Source: Gerris lacustris (taxonomy: Eukaryota > Arthropoda > Insecta > Hemiptera > Gerridae). From it: 64,000 nucleotides of DNA. Where the stretch lies: the NCBI GenBank assembly GCA_951217055.1, contig OX578277.1, forward strand, positions 8,180,329-8,244,328, written 5' to 3'. This document shows positions 61,275 to 64,000 of the stretch, piece by piece (position 1 is the first letter of the stretch; each line of letters begins with the position of its first letter). The notes beneath the pieces are model-generated. The model made no database searches and was not told where the DNA came from. It saw only the letters and a program-made list of their open reading frames with translations. Made by a program: the position numbers and the translations under genes.

Positions 61275-62250
61275 TCTACTTCAGGCCAACTTGCAACACG
61301 ATTCTGCTGCCACCTCCTTATTTTGTTAAAGGATGGGGGAACTTAATAAAAATAATATTGGCCTGATTCAAGAACCTTATGTTTACAAGGATCAAGTACG
61401 GGGCTGGGTATCACTGGTGGTACCCATTTCTCTTGTACTGACGGCACATTACCAAGAGCTTGTATTATAACAAAGAATATAAGTGCTTTTTTACTACCGG
61501 GTTTCTGTAATAGAGACATGATAGCAATAAGGGTGGACTGTAGACAGATAGGTGGTGGCAGAAAACCTCATCTTCTGCTCTCTTTATCTCCCTTATGACT
61601 CACCGAATCCTCCACCTTGGGATGATTTTGTTGATCTGGTTCGTTACGCTAAAAATAACATCCTCTCTCTCTTGGTTGGATGTGACGCTAACGCCCACAG
61701 CCCAGTGTGGAGCAGTATCGACACCAACCCAAGAGGAAGAGCTCTTTTAGAGTACATAATAAGTGCCGAGCTCTATATTCTTAACTGTGGGGCAGTCCCA
61801 ACTTACTTCACGGAGAGAAGAAAAGAGGTGATTGACATCTCACTCTGTACGCAAGATATAATGTTTAGTGTAAAGAACTGGAAAGTGGACCAGGAAGATT
61901 CTTTATCGGACCACAGAGCCAAATTCAGTTCAGTCTGGAGGAAGGCGCTCCTCAGACAGTATTCTATAGAGATCCTGCCTCTACAGACTGGGATCAATTC
62001 AGAAGAATACTCAAAGGAAAACTAGACACTATTATGAAGTGTCTTGACTGCTGGGTGGAAACGGAGGTATACAGTATACACTTCTAATCTAACAGTGCAT
62101 TAAGGACAGCTGAAGCCCACTGAAGTCAAGGACAGGAAGTTCTTCAGTCACGTGGTCGTCAAAACACTTAGAGTCATTACGCAAATGGGTAAAACAGTCT
62201 CTTAATAAAGCCAGAAGACCTAACTCCGTATCACTATGGGAGACTTATAA
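61275..62250 (+). pseudogene. LOA/R1-like LINE endonuclease (frameshifted)
   Basis: The first frame (from about 61275) reads LLQANLQHDSAATSLFC, a stop, then NIGLIQEPYVYKDQVRGW, containing the catalytic Glu of an AP-endonuclease. After a frameshift near 61440-61550, an open frame (61552-62025) has GCDANAHSPVWSSIDTNPRG, LEYIISAELYILNCGAVPTY, EVIDISLC and SLSDHRA, i.e. the D-x-N and S-D-H motifs are intact. A linker follows in another frame (WWSSKHLESLRKWVKQSLNK, ending LWETYK) up to 62250, where the MITE begins. The family is the same type as at 55830 but a different lineage. Confidence 0.9.
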
Positions 62251-62446
62251 AACGGCCCGCACACGGTCCATGGTATTGTCAATACACAAAAGTACTGTCA
62301 ATACTATTGACCGTGTGCGGAGTTGGTATTGATATAAAAAAAACAGTGTTGATGAAAATTTGTTATTAAATTGCATATTGACAATAGTATTTTCAATAAT
62401 TGAAGCGAGCGTAGCGAGCTTCCTACATTCAACGAAATATGTTCCG

Positions 62447-62478
<32 letters not shown>

Positions 62479-63217
62479 AGTAACGTTCACGCGTGTGGCG
62501 ATAACTTGAGTAAAAGTTGACCGATTTAGTTGAAATTTGGTATACATGTTCCTCTTACTAATACTCAGGCTAATATCGTTGGACAGCGTGATCCGTCCAA
62601 GAGTTCGCGCGCAACGCTCGCGTAAACGAGAGGTACAAAAATTAAATTGGAATTTCAGGACGGGAAAAGATCCTATCATCATCTATTCGATGAGACGAAC
62701 ATTATTTTCAAATAACATTTTTTACTAAAACCAACAGCGACACCGCTATGACTTAATAAAGATCGCTAAAACTATTAAAGCGGACCTAAACGTTTATAAT
62801 AGAGAAAACAACCTTTTTACCGATATCTTACGTTCTAACGTATCGATTTTAATAAAACTTCATATACACCATCTAATGCACAATTGAAACAGGTATGCAA
62901 AATTTCAACTTGATACAAGCAAAATTCTTTGCGTAGCGACGAGATACATTTATAATAATTGTTTAAAAGCTACCGCGGGTGGTGAAGATTGTTATAGTCG
63001 TATAGGTTTGTTTAGGAAGTAAAGCTTTGTACCGAGTACCCCCACTCTTCCCCACTCTTCCCTACACTAACCCTCTTCCACTTATCTTCAACTATGACAT
63101 TCATCATGATTAATAAATTTCAATATTCAGTATTTCATTGCAATACGCTCGCTTCAATGATAGAGCCACGCGATGCCTAGTATTATTGACAATACTATTG
63201 ATCGTGTGCGGGCCGCT
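62251..63217. mobile_element. PIF/Harbinger-like MITE, TAA TSD, split by HINE-C
   Basis: Ends AACGGCCCGCACACGGTC and (inverse of right) AGCGGCCCGCACACGATC, flanked by TAA at 62248-62250 and 63218-63220. Without the HINE it is about 184 bp, with TATTGTCAATA motifs in both halves. Inserted in the LINE between its endonuclease linker and C-terminus. Confidence 0.85.
62398..63180 (+). mobile_element. HINE-C family element, copy 4 (complete)
   Basis: Starts T|AATTGAAGCGAGCGTAGCG, has (TCTG)n at 62448-62477 right after the 5' end, and ends TACGCTCGCTTCAAT then GAGCCACGCGATGCCTAG|T. Both flanking bases are T, matching the T-T insertion preference of Helentrons. It is inside the MITE above. The reverse-strand 145-codon frame across it is not a gene. 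Confidence 0.8.
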
Positions 63218-63220
63218 TAA

Positions 63221-63619
63221 AGAGAACTCCCTCCTTATAGAATTTCAGGAAACCTGGGATAAGTCACCCAGGATGAGACAAACTAAATTATTTATAAATG
63301 GACCTTCTTCAAGACTCACGAGTAGGATACTGAGTCTAAATAAGAAAAGTTGCCACACAGAGACAGGCTTCTTGACGGGTCACTGTCGACTAAACAGGAC
63401 CTACACCTACAGCTACTAGGATTAGCATATTACTCAATCAGTAGACAGTGCAGTGAGGATAAAGAAACTCCCTTACATCTAATTAGCCGCTGCCCCGGGC
63501 TGCTAAATCATAGATGGCTAACCTTAGGGAAGGTAACCGTTCCGATGAGGGAACTAAGAAATATACCCATCAACAAGGTGATAGCATTCTGTCGAGGCAT
63601 CAGACTGTTGAGGGAGTAG
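63221..63619 (+). pseudogene. LINE C-terminal zinc-binding region, RT missing upstream
   Basis: Continues the LINE of 61.3-62.25 kb in frame (TYK|ENSLLIEFQETWDKS) and reads SCHTETGFLTGHCRLNR, then after a frameshift LLGLAYYSISRQCSEDKETP and LHLISRCPG, with a stop at 63617-63619. It aligns to 57780-58135. The first Cys of the CX2C pair is Ser here (SRQC versus CRLC). About 2 kb of reverse transcriptase and RNase H that should lie upstream is absent. Confidence 0.88.
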
Positions 63620-63744
63620 ATGGCGCGCGCACGGATTAATAGAGAGAGCACCTTCTGCAACCCGGGTTTGTTCAAAGGGCATACTTAGTGGTTAATTAAA
63701 AGACACTATTATACCGAGAGCGGGCAGACTCGATTGAACACCTC

Positions 63745-63930
63745 CTAACTCCCTATTACTCGTGTAACGCTTTTCGAGTTTATGTCCCATAGCCAAGACA
63801 TGGAAATGTCAAAAAACCATACCCCTTGAGCAAAATTGAGAAATGGATTTTACCTCTGAATTAGGAAGCGCTACCCCACAAAATCTCCGAGTTCTTTTTT
63901 GTTATTTTCTCTATGAAAAAATTATTTTTT
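63745..63930 (+). mobile_element. HINE-A family fragment
   Basis: CATACCCCTTGAGCAAAATTGAGAAATGG-type sequence (63820-63846) and GCGCTACCCCACAAAATCTC match the middle of HINE-A copies (compare 42355-42425). Partial; no gene in the remaining sequence to 64000. Confidence 0.6.
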
Positions 63931-64000
63931 TAATTGAAAATAACATTAAATAGAGAACAGTGGATCATGAAAAGAGGAAATGTGTAGACGCACGACGCAC

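Noticed and set aside
62245..62682. 145-codon reverse frame
   Set aside because: Crosses the MITE/HINE-C boundary and the (TCTG)n tract; it has no protein-family resemblance.

Overview
This window looks like arthropod (most likely insect) nuclear DNA: AT-rich, intergenic or intronic, and built almost entirely of transposable elements and tandem repeats. The arthropod reading rests on the element set: LOA/R1-like LINEs with endonuclease and RNase H domains, Helitrons with TC...CTAG ends, Helentron-type short elements, a mariner transposase piece of a kind common in arthropods, PIF/Harbinger and hAT-like MITEs, and a Ty3/gypsy-like gag remnant. The species cannot be named from the sequence. I found no confident host gene; the only candidate is a weak two-exon signal at 13120-13448. 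Most open reading frames over 60 codons are chance frames inside repeats.

Layout. 1-5.7 kb: an 8-bp-TSD MITE, then a 3.8-kb array of an 89-bp satellite. 6.7-10 kb: a 290-bp duplication and a Helitron (7710-9973) split by a PIF/Harbinger element (8056-9328) that keeps only the N-terminus of its transposase. 10.5-12.5 kb: a long inverted repeat and a 71-bp ladder of inverted repeats. 12.6-19.9 kb: mariner remnant, hAT-like elements, and copies of three Helentron/HINE-like families (called A, B, C here). 20.3-25.5 kb: Helitron with ATGGCGGC motifs, two PIF/Harbinger MITEs, and a 5S rRNA/tRNA composite SINE with an 11-bp TSD. 26-29 kb: microsatellites, gag remnant, 31-bp tandem repeat. 29.2-30.6 kb: large foldback. 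32-38 kb: two copies of a GAGGCG-rich element, interrupted HINE copies, a LINE 3' end, and a Helitron carrying a SINE-like insert and a HINE. 39-41.6 kb: 37 copies of a 70-bp minisatellite. 41.9-47.6 kb: HINE-A copy split by a 3.6-kb insertion at TTAA, then a LINE 3' fragment. 48-52 kb: microsatellites and MITEs. 52.4-54.7 kb: Helitron inserted inside a Helitron. 54.7-64 kb: HINE-C; a nest of TA-MITE, hAT-like element and LOA-like LINE; a second foldback; and a second LINE lacking its reverse transcriptase, hit by a Harbinger MITE that was in turn hit by a HINE.

How the pieces relate: nothing here forms an operon or pathway. The value of the window is its insertion history. Several insertions are resolved to the base by target-site duplications or by undisturbed copies elsewhere in the window, so relative ages can be ordered. 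Almost all coding remnants are broken, so mobilisation would have depended on enzymes encoded elsewhere.
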